18,960 nt of DNA from Treponema sp. (GCA_009776715.1 WRNF01000004.1:1-18960); one strand, 5' to 3'. Shown: positions 5,887 through 13,866, counted from the first letter of the stretch. The notes: generated from the sequence alone by a model not told the origin. Program-made: numbers and translations.

Positions 5887-6984
5887 ATGAAAAAAATAAA
5901 AAATACGGCAATTGCCGCTTGTGCTGTGTTCTGTGCAGTGCTGGCGTTTAGTTGCAACACTGGCGGGGGCGATATCGAGTCGGGCGCTTCGTATGACTGG
6001 AACTGGGAGGTTACAGACGATAAAAACCCGAATCAATTTGCGCCCGGCGTATCCACTTTGTTTGGGTATGACGTGCATCCCACTAAATATTCCCAGGCTT
6101 ATAAGCTCAATGAACCCTACGTGTTCGGCCAGCCCGAAACAGGCTGGTACAAAATAGAAGAGGTGCTTCCCGGTTTGGAAGCAGTGGTAATGGAAGATGC
6201 TAAAGGCTACGATGAGTCCCTGGAATGGCCGAATAACAAGGGAAAAGGTTCCCTTGTGCCATTGAAAGTACCCAAAACAGTAAAAACAATGGGGCCGAAA
6301 GGCGAAGAGGTAGATGCGTTTTACTTTTACGGAACCATGTGGCAAAAAGGATCTGAATCAGAGGAATCGTCTGAATGGATAGAAAGGGATAGCGGCCCCA
6401 CAGACCCAATCCTTAGCCCGAATGACTACCGCCTTGGTGCCGGATGGCCATCTATTTCTGTATATGCAACGCCTCCGGGCATTGACGAAGACCCTACCCA
6501 GGAAATTCGTAAAGCTTTTCAAGCCGGTTACGGCTATACCTTCTGGATAAAGCCGATGAAAGACTTTATTGTCTACCGCACATCGGTGGAAAATTGGGAC
6601 TACCGGCCAAATGAAGGCCATGAGCCGAGTCATTGGTACGGCACAGGAACAGGACGGGATGGAACAGCAGACACTTTTACGCCCGCACCGGTAGGCGAAT
6701 GGACGCAGGTTAAAGTTATTTACGATCCCTGGCACCCCGATTACAATGTAGGCATAAACTGGTGGATATGGACTTATGGCATTCAGCAGAATTACCAGAA
6801 CGACAAGGAGCCTTACGATATTTATACAAGCCATGACAAAAATCATTCTATCCGTATTGTCTGGAACTTCCAATTACAGCATAACGGCGGAAATGAAGGA
6901 GGCAGTTCGGTTGAGTATTCAGTGGTAACCGGCAGGCACGAATACGAAGTGTATTTATACGGCCTGGAAATACTCCGTTATTAA
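5887..6984 (+). CDS. Tryptophan-rich lipoprotein, putative carbohydrate-binding protein; function unknown
   Basis: A 365-residue protein starting at ATG 5887, 5 nt after GGAGG; a TTG at 5875 is in frame but lies inside the terminator. The signal MKKIKNTAIAACAVFCAVLAFSC gives a lipid-anchored Cys23. The mature protein is unusually rich in Trp and Tyr: YDWNWEV near the start, YTFWIKPMKDF (residues ~217-227), then a stretch around 268-297 with WTQV, DPWHPDY and NWWIWTYGI. The alternation of strands ending in VEYSVVTGRHEYEVYLYGLEI suggests a jelly-roll of the kind used by carbohydrate-binding modules. No catalytic motif is visible. It lies 12 nt before the first GH5 gene and is probably co-translated with it, so a role in holding cellulose or soluble glucan for that enzyme is the best guess. 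Confidence 0.75.
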   Translation: MKKIKNTAIAACAVFCAVLAFSCNTGGGDIESGASYDWNWEVTDDKNPNQFAPGVSTLFGYDVHPTKYSQAYKLNEPYVFGQPETGWYKIEEVLPGLEAVVMEDAKGYDESLEWPNNKGKGSLVPLKVPKTVKTMGPKGEEVDAFYFYGTMWQKGSESEESSEWIERDSGPTDPILSPNDYRLGAGWPSISVYATPPGIDEDPTQEIRKAFQAGYGYTFWIKPMKDFIVYRTSVENWDYRPNEGHEPSHWYGTGTGRDGTADTFTPAPVGEWTQVKVIYDPWHPDYNVGINWWIWTYGIQQNYQNDKEPYDIYTSHDKNHSIRIVWNFQLQHNGGNEGGSSVEYSVVTGRHEYEVYLYGLEILRY

Positions 6985-6996
6985 TGGGCCGAATGT

Positions 6997-8499
6997 ATGA
7001 AAAAAGTATTATATTTATTAATGATCTCGTCAGTCCTGCTTTTAGCATCCTGCCCGGACGGCAATGATAATAAAACTCCCGGGACGCCTTCTGAAAAAGA
7101 AAAAACCTATGCAGATTTTGACACATGGAATGAATGGCTGGCGCATAAATACAATAAGGAATTTGGCTGGGATGCCTTAAGCGGCCTGGGCAGTCTAAAG
7201 GCGCCCATAACCCACGATATGCTTGCCGAAGAATATTTCTTTGCCAAAGGCCTTAACGCGGGCTGGAACCTGGGCAACACGCATGACTTGAACAACAACC
7301 CGCGGGCGGACAGCGGCCATTATGAAAAACTGCTGCCAGGGGTAAAGGCCGCAGGGTTTAACGTAATGCGCATTCCGGTTACCTGGGGCAGTACCGCAAC
7401 CGGCACCGGCCATAATACAGAGCTGAGCGAAGCTTTGCTGGATCAGGTTGAACAGGCTGTTATTGCTGCGCATAATGCGGGCTTAGTGGTGTTTATTAAT
7501 TCCCATCACGACAAGGCGTTTTTTAACCTTAATTTAGCAGGCGCAAGCTACAATGCCAGCGGCGAAAACGGCGTGGATTTTGTCTCTTACACCAATCGGT
7601 ATATTGCCGTCTGGACACAGATAGCGGCGCGGTTCAAAGACTATGGCGAATGGCTGCTCTTTGAATCGATAAACGAACCGACAATTACCGACAGCAGCGG
7701 GACAATACGCTGGGACGGCGCCGAACCGGAATACCACGAGGTGATTAACCGCTGGAATCAGGCTTTTGTCGATACGGTTCGGGAAAGCGGCGGCAACAAC
7801 GAAAAACGCTACCTTATATTTAAGTCCTATGCGGCCAAGCTGCAGCCCTCCCTTGTCCCTGCGAACGGATTTAGAATACCAACCGATCCTGCGGGAGAGG
7901 GCAGGCTGGTATATTCATTTCATTTGTATGTGCCGCAGCCTTTAGCTCTTGAAGGCCAGAATGCAAACTGGAGCAGCGGGCAGTCTGTTGTGTTTTCCGG
8001 TCCATTTGGGCAGGCAAGGGGAGCCTACCTGGTAAAAAACATTCCGGTGTTTATGGGAGAGACCGGGGCAACTTTCCACAGCCAGCGTACCGGAGAAGAC
8101 AGCATTACAGCTAACAAGAACCGGATTTTAATGCTCAATGCGTTAGGCGCCGAAGCCCGCAAGTACGGCATTATCCCCTGTTTGTGGGATAACGGCGAGG
8201 CAACACGCAATGCGTATGCTAATCAGCCTAACGGTGAAACCTTTGCGCTTTTCAGGCGCAAAGCTGCCCATGACGATGATTTTAACAACTGGGGGCTGCC
8301 TATTGACCATACTAAAGTGGCCGGGGGCAGCAATGTTGGATCCACAGGAGGCAATGAAATGGCAGCGGGCAATGCCGCGTATGACGATCCGGATTTTGGC
8401 GCATATACCATTAAGGCATTTATTGAAGCTGTAAACGGTATAACAAGCAAGAACGACCCTGCATTTCCCCCTAAATTAGCCGAAAAATTAGGGCTATAG
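6997..8499 (+). CDS. GH5 family endo-beta-glucanase, lipoprotein
   Basis: A 500-residue protein with lipoprotein signal MKKVLYLLMISSVLLLASC (Cys19). The (beta/alpha)8 GH5 motifs appear in order: GWNLGNTHD (Trp90), GFNVMRIPVTW, VVFINSHHD (His170, His171), FESINEP (acid/base Glu227), PVFMGETGA (nucleophile Glu355), and CLWDNG near the end. This set fits GH5 endoglucanases, most like subfamily 4 (cellulase, licheninase or xyloglucanase), though subfamily cannot be proven by eye. About 60 residues precede the catalytic domain and act as a linker. The ATG at 6997 has only a weak ribosome site and follows the previous stop by 12 nt, so coupling is likely. Lipidation would hold the enzyme on a membrane rather than releasing it. 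Confidence 0.92.
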   Translation: MKKVLYLLMISSVLLLASCPDGNDNKTPGTPSEKEKTYADFDTWNEWLAHKYNKEFGWDALSGLGSLKAPITHDMLAEEYFFAKGLNAGWNLGNTHDLNNNPRADSGHYEKLLPGVKAAGFNVMRIPVTWGSTATGTGHNTELSEALLDQVEQAVIAAHNAGLVVFINSHHDKAFFNLNLAGASYNASGENGVDFVSYTNRYIAVWTQIAARFKDYGEWLLFESINEPTITDSSGTIRWDGAEPEYHEVINRWNQAFVDTVRESGGNNEKRYLIFKSYAAKLQPSLVPANGFRIPTDPAGEGRLVYSFHLYVPQPLALEGQNANWSSGQSVVFSGPFGQARGAYLVKNIPVFMGETGATFHSQRTGEDSITANKNRILMLNALGAEARKYGIIPCLWDNGEATRNAYANQPNGETFALFRRKAAHDDDFNNWGLPIDHTKVAGGSNVGSTGGNEMAAGNAAYDDPDFGAYTIKAFIEAVNGITSKNDPAFPPKLAEKLGL

Positions 8500-8502
8500 G
8501 GC

Positions 8503-8516
8503 CGCTAAAAATAGCG
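8503..8516 (+). other. Small hairpin after the first GH5 gene
   Basis: CGCTA pairs with TAGCG around an AAAA loop, 4 nt after the stop codon. It is too short to terminate alone but precedes the strong terminator at 8558-8590. Confidence 0.3.
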
Positions 8517-8557
8517 CAGAAGGGGAACCTTGTGTGCAAAAAACACCCAAGATTACA

Positions 8558-8590
8558 GCCTTGACTGCTGCGGCAGTCAAGGCAATTTTT
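8558..8590 (+). terminator. Intrinsic terminator between the two GH5 genes
   Basis: GCCTTGACTGC (8558-8568) and GCAGTCAAGGC (8573-8583) form a perfect 11-bp stem closed by a TGCG loop. AA and then TTTTT (8586-8590) follow. I see no convincing new promoter between it and the next ATG, so it probably attenuates rather than ends transcription. Confidence 0.75.
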
Positions 8591-8634
8591 GAAAATACCA
8601 GGGGCAGAAAGGAAGAGTAAAAGAGGAGTAAAAC

Positions 8635-9810
8635 ATGAAAAAAATGGTACCGTTTTTTGTTATTTTTACACTGGACTTGTGTATAAATTTGTCTTGCAAG
8701 CTCGATGACAACGGAAAAAAAATCGCCGGCCAAGTCCCTGGCCCGTTTAACATTAGCGCCATGGATTTTGTTAGCAATATGAAAGTTGGCTGGAATTTGG
8801 GGAACACCCTTGATGCTACTGTGGGAAACCTAAATTCGCCCATCACCCAGCTTGAAGCCGGTTGGGTTGGCATCGCTACCACCAAAGAAAATATTGACAC
8901 ACTAAAAAATGCAGGTTTCAATGTTATTAGAATACCTGTTTCCTGGTCAAAGGCCGCGGATTCTGCCAATAATTATGCGATTCGCAGCGACTGGATGCTG
9001 CGGGTAACCCGTATTGTAGATTGGGCAATTGAAAATGATATGTATGTCATCATCAACACCCACCATGACTCTGGCGATCAGGGAACGATTTTCAGGTTTC
9101 TTGATTCCAATGTAGAGGGTTCGCTAGTAAGGTTTACGCAAATTTGGAAGCAGATAGCCGAAAATTTTAAATGGTACGGAGAAAAATTAATTTTTGAGCC
9201 GTTAAATGAACCCCGCACAGGCAGCGACTGGGCTGGCACGCCTGAGCAGTACAATAATATAAACAGGCATTACCAGGCCTTTGTTGATCTGGTAAGGGCA
9301 AGCGGCGAAAATAACCGCTACCGGTTTTTGCTGTTCAACACCTATGCCGCCTCCCGCAATCCGGCCCCAATGAACGGCTTAATACTGCCCGAAGACAGCG
9401 TTAAGGATAAATTTATTGTTTCCTATCATGCTTATGTGCCTGGCGTTTTTTGTTTCCCAGGCAGGGTAGGCGACACTGATCAATGGAGCGAGGAAGGCAG
9501 GAGCGGCAGGGACGCGCTGGACATAACTGAACCCATGGACCGTTTTCATGAAAAATTTGTTCAAAACGGCATTCCGGTTATAATCGGCGAATTTGGAGCG
9601 GTAAATAAAGACAATGCCGCAGAGCGCCAGCGGTGGGTTGAATATTACACAAAAGCTGCCTGGGACAGAGGCATGCGCGTGATCTTGTGGGATAACGCCC
9701 AATTCGGTTCCGGCAGCTCAAGCACTGAATATTTCGGCTTGCTTGACAGAAGGACAAATCAATTTATCTATCCAGAACTGCTTGCCGGATTATTGAACGG
9801 CAGTAAATGA
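8635..9810 (+). CDS. GH5 family endo-beta-glucanase, second lipoprotein cellulase
   Basis: A 391-residue protein starting at ATG 8635 behind GAGGAG (8623-8628). The signal MKKMVPFFVIFTLDLCINLSC (Cys21) is unusual for an Asp in its hydrophobic core, but the LSC lipobox is acceptable for spirochaetes. GH5 motifs are complete: GWNLGNTLDA (residues 52-61), NVIRIPVSW, VIINTHHD (His143, His144), FEPLNEP (acid/base Glu192), VSYHAYVPG, PVIIGEFGA (nucleophile Glu319), ILWDNAQ. The pattern is typical of GH5 subfamily 4-like endoglucanases acting on beta-1,4 or mixed-linkage glucans. It is mostly catalytic domain with almost no linker, unlike the first GH5. The two enzymes share motifs but differ throughout, so they are not a recent duplication. 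It probably makes the oligosaccharides taken up by the transporter that follows. Confidence 0.93.
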   Translation: MKKMVPFFVIFTLDLCINLSCKLDDNGKKIAGQVPGPFNISAMDFVSNMKVGWNLGNTLDATVGNLNSPITQLEAGWVGIATTKENIDTLKNAGFNVIRIPVSWSKAADSANNYAIRSDWMLRVTRIVDWAIENDMYVIINTHHDSGDQGTIFRFLDSNVEGSLVRFTQIWKQIAENFKWYGEKLIFEPLNEPRTGSDWAGTPEQYNNINRHYQAFVDLVRASGENNRYRFLLFNTYAASRNPAPMNGLILPEDSVKDKFIVSYHAYVPGVFCFPGRVGDTDQWSEEGRSGRDALDITEPMDRFHEKFVQNGIPVIIGEFGAVNKDNAAERQRWVEYYTKAAWDRGMRVILWDNAQFGSGSSSTEYFGLLDRRTNQFIYPELLAGLLNGSK

Positions 9811-9814
9811 AGTT

Positions 9815-9833
9815 CTGTCTATGCAGTAGACAG
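9815..9833 (+). other. Hairpin A of the SBP leader
   Basis: CTGTCTA (9815-9821) pairs with TAGACAG (9827-9833) around TGCAG, starting 4 nt after the GH5 stop. It is the first of four hairpins in this 178-nt gap. Confidence 0.5.
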
Positions 9834-9839
9834 CAAGCC

Positions 9840-9882
9840 GGTGTCCGAAAAGTTAGGAACTTCTTCGGACACCTTCCTTTTT
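9840..9882 (+). terminator. Intrinsic terminator (hairpin B) upstream of the transporter genes
   Basis: GGTGTCCGAA (9840-9849) pairs with TTCGGACACC (9864-9873). Inside, AAGTT (9850-9854) pairs with AACTT (9858-9862) across an AGG loop, with one bulged C at 9863. TTCC and a TTTTT run (9878-9882) follow. This is the strongest terminator-like structure in the window. Confidence 0.75.
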
Positions 9883-9897
9883 ATAAGTATTTTCGCA

Positions 9898-9964
9898 CAT
9901 TTTCGCAAGAAAATGGAGAAAATACAAGGGCTGGACGAGAAGTAACCAACTTCTCGGACAGCCC
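9898..9964 (+). promoter_or_regulatory. Two further leader hairpins before the solute-binding protein gene
   Basis: CATTTTC (9898-9904) and GAAAATG (9909-9915) pair around GCAA, a GNRA tetraloop. Next, GGGCTG (9928-9933) pairs with CAGCCC (9959-9964), and CGAGAAGT (9936-9943) with ACTTCTCG (9949-9956). Between these two helices GA faces GA, a tandem mismatch that can form sheared pairs. The last hairpin ends 11 nt before the Shine-Dalgarno (9976-9981). No known riboswitch class is recognised. Confidence 0.5.
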
Positions 9965-9988
9965 CACTAATTTTCAAGGAGAAATTGT

Positions 9989-11644
9989 ATGAAAAAAGCG
10001 CTTTTTTCAACAGTAACGGGCATTGTGCTTGCAGCCGTCATTGTGCTTGCAGCCTGTAACAAAGAGGAGGCGAATGCCTCGGATCCTAATTATCCTGTCA
10101 ATATCTCGATTTTTCACGAGACAGGAGGACATCCGCAGCCTGGAGCCGGCAACCCGATTTACCGGTATTTAGAAGACAAATTGAATGTTAGCTTCAGTTG
10201 GGATATTCTTGTCGGAGATGCCAAACAGAAACAGGGTGTTATGATCGCCAGCGGAGATTATCCTGATATTTTAGAATTAAGAGGCACAGAATGGATCGAT
10301 GCCGGAGCGTTGATACCTCTGGAAGATCTCATTGAGCAGTACGGTCCCCGAATTCTGGCTCATTATCATAATGTATGGGAAAGCATGAGATCCGCCGACG
10401 GGCATATCTACTATCTGATTAATTTTGGCGTGTTCCATGGCATAGACCATGAACCTGATTTTAACCAAAACGCTTTCTGGATTCAGAAAGCTGTTTTGAA
10501 AGAAGCAGGTTATCCTGAAACCGTAACCATGGATCAGTTTTTTGATTTGATATCCGATTATTACCGGAAAAACCCCACTATTAACGGCCGGCCTACAATA
10601 CCTTTTACCATTCTTACCCATGACTGGCGCATTTTTGAACTCTGGAACCCTCCGAACTTCCTTGCCGGTTATCCCAATGACGGCGGCATTGTTGATCCTT
10701 CTACATATACGTTCAGTACTTTTTTTACCAAGGATATTTCCAAACGCTGGTTCAAGAGGTTAAACCAGCTCAATGCGGACGGCCTTTTAGACAGGACAAG
10801 TTTTACCGACAACTACGATCAGTATTTGGCGAAAATTGCCGCCGGGCGTGTATTGGGCCAGTTTGTTCAGGGCTGGCAATTCATGTACTCGGCGGATCTG
10901 GCAAACCGGGACCGGGGTGAAAATATCCGAACTATGGCCCCTCTTCCTATTGTATTCGATGAGGGCATACAGCCCTGGTACCGAAATGTTACAATTCCGA
11001 ATCTTTACCGGGGCATGGGGATCAGTGTCAGTGCAAAAGATCCTGTTAGAATTATCAGATTTATAAATGATCTCCTTGATGAAGAAGTGCAACGTACTCT
11101 TTACTGGGGTATTGAAAATGAGCATTGGCAGTGGAATTCTGAAGGCGTGCCATACCGCAGCGAAGAGCAAAGGGCTAATTGGCAAAACGATAACTGGCAG
11201 GAACAAAACCGTGCAAGGCTTATGGACGATATTTTTCCCAAGATACAGGGGTCTTTCTCGGACGGCTATCCCCATGACTTAACTCAGTTTTTTCCGGAAC
11301 GGGAAGCCACGCTTTCTCCTGAAGACATCGAGCTTTTCGAGGCCTATGGCGTAACGAGCACCAATGAATTAATGGACAAGAATCCCCGGCCTAATCCGCC
11401 GTGGTTTCCTGTCTGGACATTGCCGGGACCGCCTGACGGTTCCGCCGCCCAGATTGCACAGGCCCGCTTCGAGCAAACCATGAGGCAGCGCCTTCCTCAG
11501 ATAATTTTGGCATCGCCCTCTGATTTTGACCGGCTCTGGGATGCATATGCAGCGGAAATGGACAGCAATGGAATTGCCGACTTTGAAAGCTTCAGGCAGG
11601 AGCAGATTAACCAGCGTCTTATAGACTGGGGCATCAGGAAATAG
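9989..11644 (+). CDS. Extracellular solute-binding lipoprotein of an LplA-type carbohydrate ABC transporter
   Basis: A 551-residue protein starting at ATG 9989, 7 nt after AAGGAG. The signal MKKALFSTVTGIVLAAVIVLAAC gives lipidated Cys23. The protein shows the family-1 binding-protein pattern: NPIYRYLEDKLNVSFSW, VMIASGDYPDILEL, IPLEDLIEQYGPRI, then ADGHIYYLINFG and AFWIQKAVLKEAGYPE. The size (~530 mature residues) and pairing with LplB and YtcP-like permeases place it in the long LplA/YtcQ group, which binds oligosaccharides. It would catch ligand in the periplasm. Cello-oligosaccharides or beta-glucan oligosaccharides are the likely ligands from the neighbouring GH5 and GH94 genes. A structured 178-nt leader precedes it; the permease follows after 26 nt. 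Confidence 0.9.
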   Translation: MKKALFSTVTGIVLAAVIVLAACNKEEANASDPNYPVNISIFHETGGHPQPGAGNPIYRYLEDKLNVSFSWDILVGDAKQKQGVMIASGDYPDILELRGTEWIDAGALIPLEDLIEQYGPRILAHYHNVWESMRSADGHIYYLINFGVFHGIDHEPDFNQNAFWIQKAVLKEAGYPETVTMDQFFDLISDYYRKNPTINGRPTIPFTILTHDWRIFELWNPPNFLAGYPNDGGIVDPSTYTFSTFFTKDISKRWFKRLNQLNADGLLDRTSFTDNYDQYLAKIAAGRVLGQFVQGWQFMYSADLANRDRGENIRTMAPLPIVFDEGIQPWYRNVTIPNLYRGMGISVSAKDPVRIIRFINDLLDEEVQRTLYWGIENEHWQWNSEGVPYRSEEQRANWQNDNWQEQNRARLMDDIFPKIQGSFSDGYPHDLTQFFPEREATLSPEDIELFEAYGVTSTNELMDKNPRPNPPWFPVWTLPGPPDGSAAQIAQARFEQTMRQRLPQIILASPSDFDRLWDAYAAEMDSNGIADFESFRQEQINQRLIDWGIRK

Positions 11645-11670
11645 CTGCGCTTTGTTCACTAAGGAATATT

Positions 11671-12594
11671 ATGGCTGTATTATCGGGAAGATTTTTTTAT
11701 AAATTAAGCCGCCAGAGGCAGCTTCTTTTTATGAGTCTTCCCATAATACTGTATGTTATTCTTTTTACCTATATCCCTCTCTGGGGCTGGACAATGGCGT
11801 TTCAAAATTATCGGCCATCGCAATCATTTTCCCGGCAGGAATGGGTTGGATTTAGGTGGTTTAAATTACTGTTTGAAGACAAGGTCTTTTTGCAAACCAT
11901 TCGGAACACCATCGCCATGAGCGTTATTAACACGGCTTTGGGATTTTTTACAGCGATAGGTTTAGCCCTTCTGCTCAATGAGGTAAGGAAAACATTTTTC
12001 AAACGCTTTATTCAGACCGTTTCTTACCTTCCCCACTTTCTTTCATGGGTGGTAGTTACCGGGCTTGTGTCGGCTATGCTTAGCACCGATGACGGAGCGA
12101 TAAATAATGTTTTGATGGCCATGGGCATTATTAAAGAACCAGTGTTATGGCTTGCTGAACCAAATTATTTCTGGGGCATTATTGGCATAACCTACATCTG
12201 GAAAGAAGTCGGCTGGAACACGATCATATACCTTGCAGCTATTGCCGCTATAGACCCTAATTTATTTGAGGCAGCGGAAATTGACGGAGCCAATCGGTAT
12301 CAAAAAATGCGGCATATCACCCTTGCCTGTATAAAGCCCACTATTATCATCCTTCTTTTAATGAGCATAGGACACATTCTTGATGCGGGTTTTGAAATGC
12401 AATACCTGCTGCGCAGCGGGCCGGTAATGGACGTATCAGACACTATAGATATATATGTGATCCTATTTGGGATAAACCTTCGCAATTATTCGCTTGCCAC
12501 CGCTGCTGGAATGTTCAAGAATGTGGTAAATATTTCTCTTTTATTTATTGCCAATGCGATAGCAAAAAGGACCGGCGGGGAACGCCTGATATGA
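11671..12594 (+). CDS. LplB-type carbohydrate ABC transporter permease
   Basis: A 307-residue inner-membrane protein starting at ATG 11671 behind AAGGA (11661-11665). It has about six membrane helices, with hydrophobic stretches near residues 18-40, 75-100, 113-137, 165-190, 225-245 and 280-300. The cytoplasmic EAA loop that contacts the ATPase is clear: EAAEIDGANRYQKMRHITL (from residue 200). The N-terminal 'LLFMSLPIILYVILFTYIPLWGW' pattern is typical of LplB. It forms a heterodimer with the next gene product, whose start overlaps its stop by 4 nt (ATGA). The ATPase subunit is not encoded here; this CUT1 group commonly shares an MsmX/UgpC-like ATPase from another locus. Confidence 0.92.
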   Translation: MAVLSGRFFYKLSRQRQLLFMSLPIILYVILFTYIPLWGWTMAFQNYRPSQSFSRQEWVGFRWFKLLFEDKVFLQTIRNTIAMSVINTALGFFTAIGLALLLNEVRKTFFKRFIQTVSYLPHFLSWVVVTGLVSAMLSTDDGAINNVLMAMGIIKEPVLWLAEPNYFWGIIGITYIWKEVGWNTIIYLAAIAAIDPNLFEAAEIDGANRYQKMRHITLACIKPTIIILLLMSIGHILDAGFEMQYLLRSGPVMDVSDTIDIYVILFGINLRNYSLATAAGMFKNVVNISLLFIANAIAKRTGGERLI

Positions 12595-13502
12595 AAAAAT
12601 ATACTAAATCAAAGATAGAAAATATTGTTTTTCACTCTTTTAATACCTCATTTTTACTTCTGATTGCCTTTCTTACCTTATATCCCTTTTGGAATACCAT
12701 AGCCGTATCGTTTAACGATGCATTGGACACTCTTCAGGGCGGCATTAATTTTTTTCCACGGAAGTTTACCATTTTTAATTACGAGGTGATTTTCCAAACA
12801 GGGGCCATACCTCGCGCTTTTCTTATTTCCGTCTCCAGAACAGTTATTAACATGGTAACAAGCGTGTTTTTTACTGCCATGATTGCCTTTGTTCTTTCAA
12901 GAAATGAATTCCTTTTACGGAAACCTTTTACAATTATTTTAGTGCTTTCCATGTATGTAAGCGCCGGCCTTATTCCAACTTTTTTCCTGATACGTAGTTT
13001 GGGTATGGTCAATTCATATTGGGTTTACATAGTTCCGGGAATAGTTAACGGATTTAATTTTATCGTTATGCGAACCTATATGCGCTCCATTCCTGAAAGC
13101 ATCATCGAGTCGGCCCGCATAGACGGTTACGGGGATTTTACTGTCTTTGTCCGGATTATTTTGCCTTTATGCCTTCCTGTGCTGGCGACCATTGCGCTCT
13201 TTGTGGCAGTCGGCTCATGGAACTCCTGGTTTGACACCATGATTTACAATTCCGGCAATGTAAACCTCCATACCCTTCAATATAAACTGATGGAATACCT
13301 GCAATCAAGCCAAAATCAGGGACGAAGCGCTGGGGATGCCGGGGCTATGGCTCTGTCTGCCCAGGCAGGAGCAGGCATGGTAACACCGGTAAGCATACGC
13401 GCTGCCGTTACTATAGTAGCTGCCGCTCCAATTTTATTTATTTATCCCTTTCTGCAACGTTACTTCGTAGTTGGCCTTAATGTAGGCGGTGTAAAAGAAT
13501 AA
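12591..13502 (+). CDS. YtcP-type carbohydrate ABC transporter permease
   Basis: A 303-residue inner-membrane protein, partner of the LplB-type permease, beginning at ATG 12591 in an ATGA overlap. It shows 'TLYPFWNTIAVSFND' near the first helix and about six hydrophobic helices. The EAA loop reads ESARIDGYGDFTVFVRIILPL from residue 173. The ending 'PFLQRYFVVGLNVGGVKE' is the usual close of this permease family: FVVG(L/M)..GxVKE. Transport would move oligosaccharides from the binding protein into the cytoplasm. It is the last gene of the plus-strand run, and no clear intrinsic terminator follows before the repeats at 13546. Confidence 0.92.
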   Translation: MKKYTKSKIENIVFHSFNTSFLLLIAFLTLYPFWNTIAVSFNDALDTLQGGINFFPRKFTIFNYEVIFQTGAIPRAFLISVSRTVINMVTSVFFTAMIAFVLSRNEFLLRKPFTIILVLSMYVSAGLIPTFFLIRSLGMVNSYWVYIVPGIVNGFNFIVMRTYMRSIPESIIESARIDGYGDFTVFVRIILPLCLPVLATIALFVAVGSWNSWFDTMIYNSGNVNLHTLQYKLMEYLQSSQNQGRSAGDAGAMALSAQAGAGMVTPVSIRAAVTIVAAAPILFIYPFLQRYFVVGLNVGGVKE

Positions 13503-13545
13503 CCCCCCGCCAAGCTTCCGCTGCGAACCAACTACAAGGTAACTT

Positions 13546-13679
13546 TTGAAGCTATAGTTAAAAGGCCACGGATTAGCACGGATTTCCACAGATTTACACA
13601 GAGGAATATAGATTTCTAGGAGTTGAAGCTGTAGTTAATAGCCCACGGATTTACACGGAGGATTATAGATTTCTAGGAC
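13546..13679 (+). repeat. Two imperfect direct repeats with CACGGATT-type sub-repeats
   Basis: Unit 1 (13546-13622, 77 bp) and unit 2 (13623-13679, 57 bp) both begin TTGAAGCTRTAGTTAA and both end TATAGATTTCTAGGA. Unit 1 has about 20 extra bases, an additional internal GCACGGATTTCCACAGATT stretch. Short CACGGATT or CACAGATT motifs recur five times. Inverted copies lie at 13729-13748 (AATCCGTGTGAATCCGTAA) and around 13820-13838 (GTGAAAATCCGTGGCTAT). Such degenerate CACGGATT strings occur in intergenic DNA of several phyla; their function is not known to me. Confidence 0.75.
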
Positions 13680-13788
13680 TGAAACCAAGAATAATCATCG
13701 GTTTTACACAGAATTTAAAAATAAAATAAAAAATCCGTGTGAATCCGTAAATGCCTCCCTTCGGTCGGCAAGTGCAAGGAAAATTATT

Positions 13789-13815
13789 GTACGTCGCCGC
13801 TAAAGCGGCTTGTAC
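13789..13815 (-). terminator. Hairpin downstream of the GH94 operon, possible terminator
   Basis: GCCGCT pairs with AGCGGC around AA, flanked by GTAC/GTAC. Read on the minus strand, AATAATTTT follows within a few bases. It lies ~70 nt beyond the GH94 stop. It lacks a clean T-tract, so the terminator call is weak. Confidence 0.35.
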
Positions 13816-13866
13816 TACCGTGAAAATCCGTGGCTATTGCATATATGCCTTAGCGAGAGGCCTAAA

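Noticed and set aside
5830..6873. Minus-strand frames of up to 171 residues over the Trp-rich lipoprotein gene
   Set aside because: The plus-strand gene has a signal peptide, ribosome site and operon spacing; the antisense frames have none and are rich in Cys, His and Arg as typical shadows.
10787..11275. A 162-residue minus-strand frame inside the solute-binding protein gene
   Set aside because: Antisense shadow of a clear family member, without a start signal.
13546..13679. Possible CRISPR array from repeated CACGGATT units
   Set aside because: Repeats are unequal and degenerate, no regular spacers exist and no cas gene is nearby.
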